The notes beneath the pieces are model-generated. The model ran no database searches. It had not been told where the DNA came from and was given only the letters and a program-made list of their open reading frames with translations. A program made the position numbers and the translations under genes. From Stomorhina lunata (taxonomy: Eukaryota; Arthropoda; Insecta; Diptera; Rhiniidae), in NCBI GenBank assembly GCA_933228675.1, contig OW121742.1, positions 34,099,718 to 34,163,717 of the forward strand: a stretch of 64,000 bases of DNA. The letters run 5' to 3'. The number at the start of each line of letters is the position of its first letter. The stretch's first letter is position 1. Positions 49,093-61,400 of this stretch are shown one piece after another.

Positions 49093-49690
49093 CTGAAAAT
49101 ACCAATTTCAATTTTTGGTGTATTAAAAATAAAAATTGTTTCTCTTTTTAGTTTCATTTTGAAAACGGTTTTTTTTTTGGAATACACTCGATAAATATTT
49201 AACAATTCAACATTTAATATAACAAGTAATTAATTTTATAACAAAAAACAAAACGCTCTTAGTTTTTGGCTAAATTGCGGTTAAAATGAAAACAAATTCA
49301 ATTTTAAATACACACAAATTTCAATCATTTTGACAGGAATTTTTGGGTATTTTGTTTAAATGAATACAATATATTAAAAAATATTTAACATGCTGTTGAG
49401 TGGACAAGCGAAAATCGTTTAAATATCATCAGTATTGAATTAAAGTGTTATTTGAAACTGTTTTAAAATGTTTTTTTTTTTTTGAAGGGTATTTCAGTAT
49501 TTATGTATGTAAAGAGGAAAATGGTATTTAAATTATACTTGTATTATGTTTAAATGTTATTTCGAGAGTTTAAGAACACAATCAGTTATTTTATTTTATA
49601 TGTGAAAAATGTATGTATGCTGCAGATGTATAAATTACATTTTTTTAATTTAGACCTTTTCATCTTTTCTCCATATAAATGTATTCACAC
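49093..49690. other. Upstream intron of the stomatin-like gene
   Basis: Must contain intron sequence because the exon at 49048 begins inside a codon. I searched for a short exon with a start codon and a GT donor on the minus strand and could not support one. Confidence 0.4.
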
Positions 49691-49745
49691 TGGACGTATG
49701 AGTGATATTGAATTCAAACAAAAATTAAATAATACTAATACGTCA
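49691..49745. repeat. 55-bp mini inverted-repeat element, copy 5
   Basis: Left end GACGTATGAGTGATATTG, right end AATACTAATACGTC. Nearly identical to 52866-52920 and distantly like the 53-bp copies. Confidence 0.5.
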
Positions 49746-49802
49746 GTGTGCACCTTATTTTATGTAAATGCAGAATTGAACTGTAAGTCCCCCCAGAAAT
49801 GT

Positions 49803-50900
49803 TCTTCTTTTTCTGTTATCCTTGACTCCCAGTGGAGCATAGGTAGAGATGGGTTTAGACCTGGGTATTTACCTAACGCTGGGTATTTACCTATTTACAC
49901 CCACTTTCATACCCGGGTTTTTATCTAATTTCGGGTAAATACTCATTTGAATAACAAATACTCGTTGTTACGTAGAGCAAAAGAATTTTGAACATTTTCG
50001 AATTTATCTGAGGTACCTCCTGCATTGGAATTCATTTACACAATGTCACAGGCGCTAAACATAAATGTAATGGCATATTTTGTCAATTACAAGGCCAGAA
50101 ATGATTTTCGGGCCAAAACTTTTGTTTGGATGAAATTTCTCCAGTAAATTAGTGGAAAGAAATTTGTGGAAGTACGCAATTAAGCAAATTAGGTGTTCGA
50201 ATTTTAAAAGCTCCCTGTACTTCAGCTGCTTCTGAACGTTCCCTTAGTACCCACAGTTTCTTCCTTTAATTTTCTTTTATTTTAATTTATACCCACATTT
50301 TGGGTAAATACCCAAGTGCTTGGGTAAATACCTTTTAATACCCAATTTACCATTTGGGTATTTACCCTTGTCCCCCTAAGCATAGGGCCTCAACCATCCT
50401 TTTATATCGAACTCTATTGCGAGATGTTAGGCATACATCATTCCATGAACTCCGCATCAATTGACCTTCTCCACGTTCTAGCAGGTGCAACAACACGACG
50501 GCCGCTCCCTTGTGGATTCCAACGAAGCGCTTGTCGAGCAATGTTGGTATTTGGCCTTCGTAGTGTGTGGCCTATCCACCACCATTTCCGTTGACATACC
50601 TCTATAGAAGAAAAGATTTGGTTTGTAGCGTTTAGTAGATCTTCATTTCTCATGCGATTTGGCCACCATATATTAAGGATTTGCCACAAGCATTTGTTTG
50701 CAAAGGTTTGTAGTCGCTTATCGATGACATTTGTGCGTTTCCAAGTTTCGCAGCCGTAATACAAGATGGACTTGACATTCGAGTTAAATAGAAATGTTCT
50801 ACGTAACATAAAAATATGCTGTTCAATTTTTTTTTCAAAATTGCATATAAAATACACGTGCCGCATCCGCCCATAAAGTGTTAAACTTTTTTGTTTAGAC
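49803..50900 (-). mobile_element. LINE family 1 copy interrupted by a hAT element
   Basis: A 154-residue minus-strand frame (50438-50902) contains NVKSILYYGCETWKR, NKCLWQILNIWWPNRMRNED, RKWWWIGHTLRRPNTNIARQ and RTWRRSIDAEF, the region after the RT domain of a non-LTR element. The 3' end CTCCACTGGGAGTCAAGGAT is found on the far side of the insertion at 49844-50378. The RT and endonuclease domains are absent (5'-truncated). Confidence 0.85.
49844..50378 (+). mobile_element. Small hAT-superfamily element (535 bp)
   Basis: Flanked by the 8-bp duplication AGCATAGG (49836-49843 and 50379-50386), the size typical of hAT. Ends are imperfect inverted repeats (TAGAGATGGG against TAGGGGGACA). GGGTATTTACC-type words recur near both ends, like subterminal transposase sites. 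At 50161-50262 a frame gives KLGVRILKAPCTSAASERSL, the conserved C-terminal dimerisation motif of hAT transposases. The catalytic part is missing, so it is a deletion derivative. Removing it restores the LINE 3' end known from 2619-2655. Confidence 0.85.
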
Positions 50901-51011
50901 AAAAAAATTGAAGTATTTTCTGTTTTATCTAAATTTCAACCAATATGAAAACTATTTGAATAAAATTAATAGAATATAAAAGTGAACAGAAGTTGCTTTA
51001 TTTTAAGACTT

Positions 51012-51340
51012 TAAATTTTTAAATCCATTAAGTAGTTTTAAAATTATTTAAATTTCCCCCTGAAAATTCGTGTCTTTGATGACACGCCTTAATATATGCA
51101 GCAAAAACATACTTAAGTTTAAATAAATATCAAAGTAAGACTTTATTTACAATTCTATGATCTGAAATTGCTAATTTTAAAATCAATTAAGTAGTATCGG
51201 AGTTAGTTCAATTTCCCCCGGAAAATTCGTGTCTTTGACGACACGCCTTAATATATGCAGCAGAAACATACTTAAGTATAAATAAATATCAAAGTAAGAC
51301 AATATTTACAATTCTATGACCTAAAATTGTTTAATAGTTG
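51012..51340 (+). repeat. Tandem repeat, two units of about 170 bp
   Basis: Both units contain AAGTAGT, CCTTAATATATGCAGCA, AACATACTTAAGT and CAATTCTATGA in the same order. A third, diverged unit is at 36176-36290. A GACACGCC word follows each GTGTCTTTGA. Function unknown. Confidence 0.75.
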
Positions 51341-51639
51341 AGGTTTGTTAAAATATAACCTAGGATGTAAATGGGATGTAGTTGTTGCCTGAGTTTTCTG
51401 CTAACAGGTAATAACTATATTCAGTTCCTACTCGCACCTCCTCGTGGTATATCCTGGAAACCTGAACAACCTAGTTGAAGATGCGGTAAACAATCTGAGT
51501 GGGATTCTAGGTCTGGGCTAACGTGAGAGGGAGTTATCTTGGAGCCATTCCGAAGTAATTGGTCTTAGGACTAGAATAATTATATTCTCGCTCGCTTTAA
51601 AAACGTGGCTCTTGTCTTTGGACTCATCATCAAAATTTT

Positions 51640-52570
51640 TCTACAGAAAATTTTTCGTTACAAAAAATTATTCTATAGAAAATTTTTCGTTACAAAAAAT
51701 TTTTCTATAGAAAATTTTTCATTACAAAAAATTTTTCTATAGAAAATTTTTAGTTACAAAAAAATTTTCTGTAGAAAATTTTTCGTTACAAAAAATTTTT
51801 CTATAGAAAATTTTGCGTTACAAAAAATTTTTCTATAGAAAACTTTTCGTTACAAAAAATTTTTCTATAGAAAATTTTTCGTTGCAAAAAATTTTTCTAT
51901 AGAAAATTTTTCTTTACAAAAAATTTTTCTATAGAAAATTTTTCGTTACAAAAAATTTTTCTATAGAAAATTTTTCGTTACAAAAAATTTTTCTATAGAA
52001 AATTTTTCGTTACAAAAAATTTTTCTATAGAAAATTTTCCTTACAAAAAATTTTTGTATAGAAAATTTTTCGTTACAAAAAATTTTTCTATAGAAAATTT
52101 TTCGTTACAAAAAATATTTCTATAAAAAATTTTTCGTTACAAAAAATTTTTCTATAGAAAATTTTTCGTTACATAAAATTTTTCTATAGAAAATTTTTAG
52201 TTACAAAAAATTTTTCTATAGAAAATTTTTCGTTACAAAAATGTTTTCTGAAGAAAATTTTTCGTTACAAAAAATTTTTCTATAGAAAATTTTTCGAAAA
52301 TTTTTCCATAGAAAATTTTTAATTTTTCTATAGAAAAATTACCAAAAAATTTTCTTTAGAAAATTTTTCGTTACAAAAAAATTTTATATAAAAAATTTTT
52401 CTATAGAAAATTTTTTCATTACAAAAAGGTTTCATTTTTCATAACAAAAAATTTTCTATAGTAAATTTTTAAAATTTTTCCATAGAAAATTTTTCGTAAC
52501 AAAAAATTTGTCTATAGAAAATTTTTCATAACCAAAACTTTTTCTGTATAAAATTTTTCGTTATAAAAAA
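51640..52570 (-). repeat. CTATAG satellite, 32-bp class, inverted block
   Basis: The unit is the reverse complement of that at 8640 and 54170: CGTTAC, then AAAAAATTTTTCTATAGAAA and TTTTT. Period 32 bp, decaying from about 52230. Confidence 0.92.
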
Positions 52571-53789
52571 CTTTTTCTTTTTTATAAAAATCCATGAAAC
52601 TACTCCATGGATTTTTAATTTTGATGTATCAAAATAAGGTTACTTTATTTTTTTTTTTTCTATTCCATTAAATTTTTTAAAATAAATTAATTCTTAGTGG
52701 CAAAACCGAAAATACTTCCATTTTTTCCTATTTAAAAAAGCTTATTACTTTGTGGACGGATGCGGTATGGGGAACACGTGAAAGAATATTGCACATGTTT
52801 TTATATTACTTAGAGAATTTCTAAAATTTCTATACCTCATTTCCCCATACAAAATTATTTACACTAGACGTATGAGTGATATGGAATTCAAACAAAAATT
52901 AAATAATACTAATACGTCACATTGTGCTAACTATTATATAGTGTTTATCTTATTGTTATAATTTTAATCCTTTTAAGCATTTGTTAAACAGGATGTTAAC
53001 AATATTTTCTTATTAGATAAATTTCTATTATAACAACATGTTTAGCAACATCCGGTCCCTAAAAGCTTTGACTTGTTTTTCCCAAAAATAAAATAAAAAA
53101 GTATTGAAAAACTTTAGTTTTCGTTTGCTCCTTTATTTAGAAGTTTTCATTTTCTTTTTCAGTTTTTTTTTTTTAATTTTACAAAGGACCCAACAATATG
53201 ACAACTTGTAGAAATAGTTTTCTATAGTTCAGTTTTTCATTTCTAGTTTTCACTACCAAAACTTATTTTCTACTGTGAACAAGAGTAAAAATTGTTCAAA
53301 ATACAATAAATAACAAAAAGATATATATATTAAAACTAGTAAAAACACCAACAAAACACAATGGATTTGCTACACTTTGATGTCATCATCAGTTGACATT
53401 GTTTAACCAGAAAATAAAAGCAATAAACTTAAACCAAAGGGGAAATTGGGAAAAAAATCTTAAGAAGAAATTTTTTCTCAATAATTTTTGTTGTTTATTC
53501 ATATTGTTTTTATTGTTAAACCAGCAGTTTTCTAAATGTTAATATTAAATGGAAAAACATTAAATAAAATATGACATATAAATCAAGGATATCAAGAAGT
53601 TTAGAATTTTTTATGAGACATTTGTTGGGATTCTTTAAGGAAATTATAGAAAAGGAAAACTAACATAAATTGAATAATTTAATTAAGGCCTTTGGGAACA
53701 TTCAGAATGAGGTTAAAAGACTAGATTTGTTTAAACTTCAAATTAAAAAAAAAAAAATAAAAAAATGTTTGTTATTTGTTTAGAACAAA
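52571..53789. other. Sequence between satellite blocks
   Basis: AT-rich with no gene. Contains mini-element copy 6 and short words (GGACGGATGCGG at 52755) that also occur near 50860. Confidence 0.4.
52866..52920. repeat. 55-bp mini inverted-repeat element, copy 6
   Basis: Almost identical to 49691-49745, with left end GACGTATGAGTGATATGG and right end AATACTAATACGTC. Confidence 0.5.
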
Positions 53790-55380
53790 ATATTATCAAT
53801 AGAAAAATATTCTGTAAATATTTTTTAAAACGAGAATTTTTTCTTATATAAGATTGTTTGGAACAAGAAAATTTCTATCAACGATACATTTTTTTTAACA
53901 AAAAATTTTCCGAAGAAAAAGTTTTTGTCGAAGTTTTTTTGAACGAAAAGTTTTCTAAAGAAACATATTTTTGTAACGAAATATCCTGAAAAAATTTTTT
54001 GAAATTAGATATTTTGTAAGGAAAAGTTTTTTATAGAAAAATTTTTGTAATGAGCAATTTTCAATTGTAACGTAACATTTTGCATAGAAAACTATTTTGT
54101 AAAAAAAATTTCAATAGAAAATATTTTTTAACAAAAATCTTTCAATAGAATAATATTTTCTGTTAAAAAATTTTTTGAAACGAAAAATTTTCTATAGAAA
54201 AATTTTTTGTAACGAAAAATTTTCTATAGTAAAATTTTTTGTAACGAAAAATTTTCTATAGAGAAATTTTTTGTAACGAAAAATTTTCTATAGAAAAATT
54301 TTTTGTAACGAAAAATTTTCTATAGAAAAATTTTTTGTAACGAAAAATTTTCTATAGAAAAATTTTTTGTAACGAAAAATTTTCTATAGAAAAATTTTTT
54401 GTAACGAAAAATTTTCTATAGAAAAATTTTTTGTAACGAAAAATTTTCTATAGAAAAATTTTTTGTAACGAAAAATTTTCTATAGAAAAATTTTTTGTAA
54501 CGAAAAATTTTCTATAGAAAAATTTTTTGTAACGAAAAATTTTCTATAGAAAAATTTTTTGTAACGAAAAATTTTCTATAGAAAAATTTTTTGTAACGAA
54601 AAATTTTCTATAGAAAAATTTTTTGTAACGAAAAATTTTCTATAGAAAAATTTTTTGTAACGAAAAATTTTCTATAGAAAAATTTTTTGTAACAAAAAAT
54701 TTTCTATAGAAAAATTTTAGGTAACGAAAAATTTTCTATAGAAAAATTTTTTGTAACGAAAAGTTTTCTATAGAAAAATTTTTTGTAGCGAAAAATTTTC
54801 TATAGAAAAATTTTTTGTAACGAAAAATTTTCTATGGGAAAATTTTTTGTAACGATAAATTTTCTATAGAAACATTTTTTGTAACGAAAAATTTTCTATA
54901 GAAATTTTTTTTAAAGAGAAATTTTGTATAGAAAATTTTTTTTACGAAAAATTTTTGATAGAAAAATTTGTTTAACAAAAAATTTTCTATAGAAATTTTT
55001 TTAACGAAATGTTTTCTATAAAAAAATTTTTTTAAACAAAGATTTTCAATAGAAAAATTTTTTTAACGAAAAATTTTTCTATAGAAATTTTTTTTAAGAA
55101 AATTTTTCTATAGTAAAATTTTTTGTAACGAAAAATTTCTGTAGGAAAATTTTTGTAACGAAAAATTTTTTATAGAAATTTTTCTAAAGGAATTTTTTGT
55201 ACGAAAATTTTCTATAGAAACATTTTTTGTAACAAAAAATTTTCTATAGAATTTTTGTTAGCAAAAAATTTTGTTAAAAAAATTTTCTATTGAAAAAAGA
55301 AAATTTTATTATAAAAATGTTTGTGTAAAAAGTTTTTTTGACAAAAAATTTTAAATTACAAATTTTCTATATAAATTGTT
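53790..55380 (+). repeat. CTATAG satellite, 32-bp class, direct block
   Basis: At 54190-54850 about 20 units are nearly identical (GTAACG, AAAAATTTTCTATAGAAAA, T run). Both flanks are diverged. Same orientation as 8640, opposite to 51640. Confidence 0.95.
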
Positions 55381-56730
55381 TGTATTAGTAAAATTTGTAT
55401 CTAGTAATAGGGAGTACCCTTATATAAATGTGTATGAGAATTTAATTTATTAAAGTAAATTCATATGTGAATAAATATTTATCAAGATTGACAACTTTTG
55501 TTTATATTTAATGCAAGATTACATTTGCTTGCAATTGTTATTCAAGTCAATAATTAAGTCATTAATTTATAAATGAAATAAATCTTTGCATAAGTAAGTC
55601 ATAGGAAATATACTCCAGTTTGAAATTATTAGGGCGAGTCTTCATAAAGTATATAAAATTGAAATCCCAAAACATATGCTTCGACAAGTACCCCAATGTG
55701 CGTAAAATTTATAGAATATTATATCAAGCAAAGGTTTTTAAGGTTGGGTTTCACTTACATATAAAATTAATTTGTTGGCTTATACTTAAATATTTATATG
55801 TAGCGCTATATCAAAACAAGAGCTCTGAACTTTTCTTTTACCAAAGAATTTTTTGAAAATTTTGTTGTTTTTCATATATAAGAATCTAATTTTTCTTAAG
55901 TTTGCATCATCCTAATGTATGCACACACAAACATGTACTTACACTTTGATAAATATTTAAATGGAATTACAACACTTAACAATGTTAAAGGACAATTGAC
56001 TAAGATTATCATCATCATCAAAAACCATAAAAAGAATATAAAACATACGAATGTATGTATGTATGTATGTTTGTACTTTGATATGTAAGTATGTGTATGC
56101 AAAAGGATACCACATGTATATGTTTGTGTTTAAATGTCTGCAATTTAACATACAACTATTCATGACAAGTTTATAACAATAACAATGTTTCTCTTGTTCT
56201 TGTAGTTATACCATTAACATATACATAGATATTGTGTGTATGTGTGCATTTTATATATGTAGATTTATGTAAATATGTCACATGTTTACTCAAATGACAC
56301 AAAGATGAGACATTAACATAAACATCAACAAACACAACAATAGCAACACAATCAAAGTATAAACAAAGAACAAACAAAATAGAATAATAAATAAATTATA
56401 AAATACAAACATATTTAGTATTTTATTGAATTAACCCTTTAGCTTTTTTTTTGCTGCCATATGGTTATTTACACCTCTTTCTGGTTGGATTAGTCCTATA
56501 GATTTTTGGACCAAATTTGATCATGATTTCCTGTATTTCTTCTATAGCTTTGCCTCTAGGATAAGACATTTTGTCTCAGAGATATAGCATTTGGCCCCGG
56601 TAGAATCTCAATGTTGATGCTGAAAAACCTAGAAGCATCGTGAATTGTCTCTTAGCATCACGTTGACAGTCATGTTGAAGACATTACCAACTCAAGTCTT
56701 CCAAATTCCATCAAATGAAGGTTAGTTAAC
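55381..56730. other. Non-coding stretch
   Basis: AT-rich with GTAT/ACAT-rich words around 55910-56280. No gene recognised. Confidence 0.4.
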
Positions 56731-56734
56731 TATA

Positions 56735-56920
56735 TGTGTGGCAACATATCTCCAGCAAAATTATCGGCAACGCTCTTAACCACATTGACGAGGGAAGTAT
56801 TGCTGGAACTGCATGTCTGAGTCGACAATGTAAATATACCAACGCAACCCTAACCAAGATATTGGGAGTTACATTCGACAGCTTATACTCACCTTGAGCA
56901 CATGCTTCACCCCCGAGACC
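56735..56920 (+). mobile_element. Jockey-like reverse transcriptase scrap
   Basis: Frames give SPAKLSATLLTTLTREVLLE, then after a frameshift TKILGVTFDSLYSP. The ILGVTFD motif is typical of the region after the RT active site in jockey-type LINEs. No boundaries seen. Confidence 0.5.
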
Positions 56921-57314
56921 TGTCAAAAAGTAACTTTTGTTAATATGAAAGTGATATTAGGCAGAATACCACCCAGTGACTCGGAAATTATTCGTCACAG
57001 AATTCTCAGCAAGGAATGCCGAGAAAAACTTTGAGTTAAAAATGAAAAAAGTTTTTGCGTCTTTTTTTGTTTTTTTCATTTTTTTACCAACATTTTCCCT
57101 GTCATGCTTACTAATCGGCGAAAAATTATTTGTTTTTCATCCTACAAAGGAACTGACCCATCCTAATGTTTTAAATACACATGATTGATATAGTAAGTTA
57201 TAAAATAAATATTTCAATGTGACTACACTACATAAAACGAATAAATTAAATACAATATTAAAACAACTTAATTAATTTGTTTAAATATTTATATATTCGT
57301 ACATATCAACTGAA

Positions 57315-57589
57315 CTTAAAGGTACAAGGCCAATACAAGCGGCATGCGGCTGCGGGTGGTCGTATTATTGCCAGTACATAAAATGTGCGTTTGTTTACAA
57401 AAATATTCATATATAAAAAGTATTTGAGTAGGATATAATTAAGTCTGGCAGCACTGAAAAAATCTGCCGCGCGGAAAAGTAGAACAAAGTTCTAATTTTT
57501 TCCATTTCCGCTTCAAATTTGACAAATCAAAAAACAGCTGATTGCCGCCCGCAGCCGCTTGCCGCACGCATTGGCCTTCTACCTTAAAG
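57315..57589. mobile_element. 275-bp MITE with long GC-rich inverted ends
   Basis: The ends (about 45 bp) are inverted copies: AAGGCCAATACAAGCGGCAT then GCGGCTGCGGGTGG on the left, and AAGGCCAATGCGTGCGGCAA then GCGGCTGCGGGCGG read inward from the right. The GC-rich ends stand out in AT-rich DNA. TTAA occurs at both outer edges (a possible piggyBac-type target) but the fit is off by one base. Confidence 0.7.
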
Positions 57590-58079
57590 TCAATTATTCC
57601 TATGTTTTTCATAATTCGAAAGTTTCTACGAAAGTTTCAAAACATTTTTGTAGAAAATATTCACATCAAAAATTTTCTATAGAAGATAATAACATCGAAA
57701 ATTTTCTATAGAAAATTTTAATTTTCTATCGAAAATTTTAATTTTCTATAGAAAATATTGAAATCAAACATCAAAAATTTTCTGTAGAAAATATTAACAT
57801 CAAAAATTTTCTAAAAGGATAGATTTACATCAAAAATTTTCTATATAAAAATTAACATCAAAAAAATTTCTATAGAAAAAAATATTAACATAAAAAATTT
57901 TTTATAAAAAAATTTACATAAAAATTTTTCGAAAGAAAATACAAACCTAATAAAATTTTCTATAGAGAAGTTTAACATCAAAATTTTTTATAAAAAAAAA
58001 AAATAAAAATCAAAAATTTTCTGTAGAAAATTTTAACATCAAAAAATTTTCTACAGAAAACTTTAACATTCAAATTTTG

Positions 58080-58383
58080 TTCAAAAAGAAGAGTATTTGC
58101 ATTTGATCCCAAACCTGTTACATTTATTTATTAATGTAACAGATCAATTTATTGATAAAAAGCCAAAAAATGTTTGCGGAGAAACCAAATTCCTCGACGC
58201 GTTTCGATGGTTGGTTAAGCCATCTCTTCAGGAGGATTATCCCCAATTTAGACAGATCGAAAACCTCGCATTATTACTAAATTTACAAATATAACTATTA
58301 AGAATTATGTTCATAAATCAAAAGTATAAGAGTAGATTATCGACTGAACAAAAACAAACATTTTTCAGTTTTCATCTACCTTC
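58080..58383 (-). repeat. 304-bp ribozyme-bearing unit, copy B
   Basis: Inverted, nearly identical copy of 40763-41066, inserted in a different satellite class. The same hairpins and hammerhead-like core are present. Confidence 0.85.
58192..58235 (-). ncRNA. Hammerhead-ribozyme-like motif, type 2 (HH2), copy B
   Basis: Read on the minus strand the 44 bases are identical to 40911-40954, including CTGAAGA, the 5-bp stem II, GAAA, the GTC triplet and the closing stem CCTC/GAGG. Confidence 0.65.
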
Positions 58384-60645
58384 AAAAAAATACAAACCAA
58401 AAAATACAAACATCAAAAATTTTGCTAAAAAGAAATATTATCATCAACAATTTTCTATAGAAAAATTAACATCAAAAATGTTCTGCAGAAAATATTAACA
58501 TCAACAATTTTCTAAAAAGAAATATTAATATTAAAAATTTTCTATAGAAAAAATCAACATCAAAAATTTTCTATAGGAAATATTAATATCAAATATTTTC
58601 TATTAAAAAAAAAATAAACATAAAAAATTTTTTATAGAAAAAATTAGCATCAAAAATTTTCTATAGAAAATATTAACATCAAAAATTTTTCATTGAAAAA
58701 ATTTATATTAAAATTTTCTTTAGAAAACTTAATACCAACAATTTTCTATAGAAAATATTTCAAAAATTGTCTATAGAAACCTTTTAGATTAAAAATTTTC
58801 TAAAGAAAATATTAATATCAACAATTTTCTATAAAAAATATTAACATCAACAATTTTCTATAGAAAATGTTAACATCAAAAATTTTATATAGAAAATATT
58901 AACATCAAAAGTTTTCTTTAGAAACTACTAACATCAAAAATTTTCCATAGAAAATATTAATATCAAAAATTTTCTTTAAAAATATTAACATCAAAAATTT
59001 TCTATAGAAAATATTAACATCAAAAATTTTTTAAAGAAAAGTTTGATATCAAACATTTCTCAAAAAACCTTTAGAACCAAAAAGTTTCTATAGAAAATAT
59101 TAACATCAAAAATTTTCTATCAAAAAATTTAACATAAAAAATTTTCTATAGAAATTTTAACATCAAAAATTTTTTATAGAAAATATTAACATAAAAAATT
59201 TTATATAGAAAATATAAACTTCAAAAATTTTCTATAATAAACTTTAAAATCAAAAATTTTTTATAGAAAATATCAACATAAAAAATTTTGTATAGAAAAT
59301 TTTAAACTTTTCTATCGAAAATTTTAATTTTCTATAGAAAATATTAAAATCAAACATCAAAAATTATCTGTAGTAAATTTTAACGTCAATAATTTTCTAT
59401 AGAAGATATTAACATAAAAAATTTTCTATAGAAAATATTTACATCAAAAATTTTCTATAGAAAATATTTACATCGAAAATTTTCTATAGAAAATATTTAC
59501 ACTAAAAATTTTCGATAGAAAATATTTTCATGAAAAATTTTCTATAGAAAACTTTAATATCAAACATTTCTCAACAAAACTTTAGCATCAGAAACTTTCT
59601 ATAGAAAATATTAACATCAAAAATTTTCTATCGAAAAATTGAACATAAAAAATTTTCTATAGAAACTTTAACATCAAGAATTTTTTATAGAAAATATTAA
59701 CATCGAAAATTTTATATAGGAAATATAAACTTTAAAAATTTTCTATGAAAAACTTTAACATCAAAAATTTTTATAGAAAATATCAGCATGAAAAATTTTG
59801 TATAGAAATCATTAACATCAACAATTTTCTAAAGAAAATATTAATATCAAAATTTTCTATAGAAAATATTAACATCATAAATTTTCTATAGAAAATTTTA
59901 ACATCAAAAATTTTATATAGAAAGTATTAACATCAAAAGTTTTCTTTAGAAACTATTAACATCAAAAGTTTTCTTTAGAAACTATTAATATCAAAAATTT
60001 TTCATAGAAAATATTTACATCAAAAATTTTCCATAGAAAATATTAACATCAAAAATTTTCTTAAAAAATATTAACATCAAAAATTTTCTTTAAAAATATT
60101 AACATCAAAAATTTTCTATAGAAAATATTAACATCAAAAATTTTCTATAGAAAATATTAACATCAAAAATTTTCTATAGAAAATATTAACATCAAAAATT
60201 TTCTATAGAAAATATTAACATCAAAAATTTTCTATAGAAAATATTAACATCAAAAATTTTCTATAGAAAATATTAACATCAAAAATTTTCTATAGAAAAT
60301 ATTAACATCAAAAATTTTCTATAGAAAATATTTACATCAAAAATTTTCTATCGAATAATTTAGCATAAAAATTTTCTATAGAAATTTTAACATCAAAAAT
60401 TTTTTATAGAAAATATTAACATCGAAAATTTTATATAGAAAATAAAATCTTTAAAAATTTTCTATAAAAACTTTAACATCAAAAATTTTTTATAGAAAAT
60501 ATCAACATGAAAAATTTTTTAAAGAAAATATTAATATCAAAATTTTCTATAGAAAATATTAACATCATAAATTTTCTATAGAAAATATTGATATCAAAAA
60601 TTTTCTATAGAAAATTTTAACATCAAAAATTTTCTATAAAAAATT

Positions 60646-61400
60646 TAGGATAAGTCAGCAGTTTTAGAATGACTTATTAGATTTAGGATGACTCAGCAGT
60701 TTAATATAGGGTTAGTCATTGTAGGATGACTTGGCAGATTTTGGATGACTCAGAATTTTTAGGATGAGTCAGCAGTTTTAGGATAACTCAGAATTTTTGG
60801 GATGAGTCAGCAGTTTTTGGATGACTTATTAGATTTTGGATGACTCAGCAGTTTATTAAATTAAGGATGACTCAGCAGTTTAATAAAGGGTTTGTTGGTT
60901 TAGGATGACTTGGCAGATTTTGGATGGCTCAGTTGTTTAAGGATGAGTCAGCAGTTTTCAGACATGTCAGTAGTTTAAGATGTCTTATTAAGTTTTGAAT
61001 GACTCAGCTGTTTAATAAAGGGCCAGTCATTTTAGGATGACTTAGCAAATATAGGATGACTCAGCAGCCTTAGGATGAGTCAGCAGTTTTGGGAGGACTT
61101 ATTAGATTTAAGATAACTCAGCAATTTAATAAAGGGTCAGCCGTTTTACGAAAACTTGGCAGATTTTGGAGTTTTAGGATGACTCTGTAGTTTTAGGATG
61201 AGTCAGTGGTTTAAGGGTAACTCATCAGATTTGGAATAACTCTGCAGTTTTATCAGTTTTACTATGATTTAGCAATTTTGGGATAAGAAAGGGTATTAAG
61301 AAGTTTAACTATGAGTCAGGAGTTTTATGATAACTCAGAAGCTGTAGGGTGACTTATCAGTTTTAGGATGACTCTGAGGTTTTCAAATGATTCAGCAGTT
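60646..61400. repeat. Minisatellite with TGASTCAGCA motifs
   Basis: Short units of the form GGATGACTCAGCAGTTTTA recur with variants (GGATGACTTATTAGATTT, GGATGACTTGGCAGATTT, TTTAATAAAGGGTCAGTC), arranged in a higher-order unit repeated about four times. Eight exact TGACTCAGCA or TGAGTCAGCA words occur, starting at 60689, 60765, 60803, 60841, 60868, 60944, 61057 and 61076. No coding frame. Confidence 0.85.

Larger units (their letters stand above)
57640..60645 (+). repeat. CTATAG satellite, 29-bp class (AACATC linker)
   Basis: Unit AACATCAAAAATTTT, CTATAG, AAAATATT. Almost perfect units run at 60110-60340; elsewhere units vary (CTTTAG, TTATAG). Interrupted by the 304-bp unit at 58080. Ends directly at the minisatellite at 60646. 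Confidence 0.92.
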
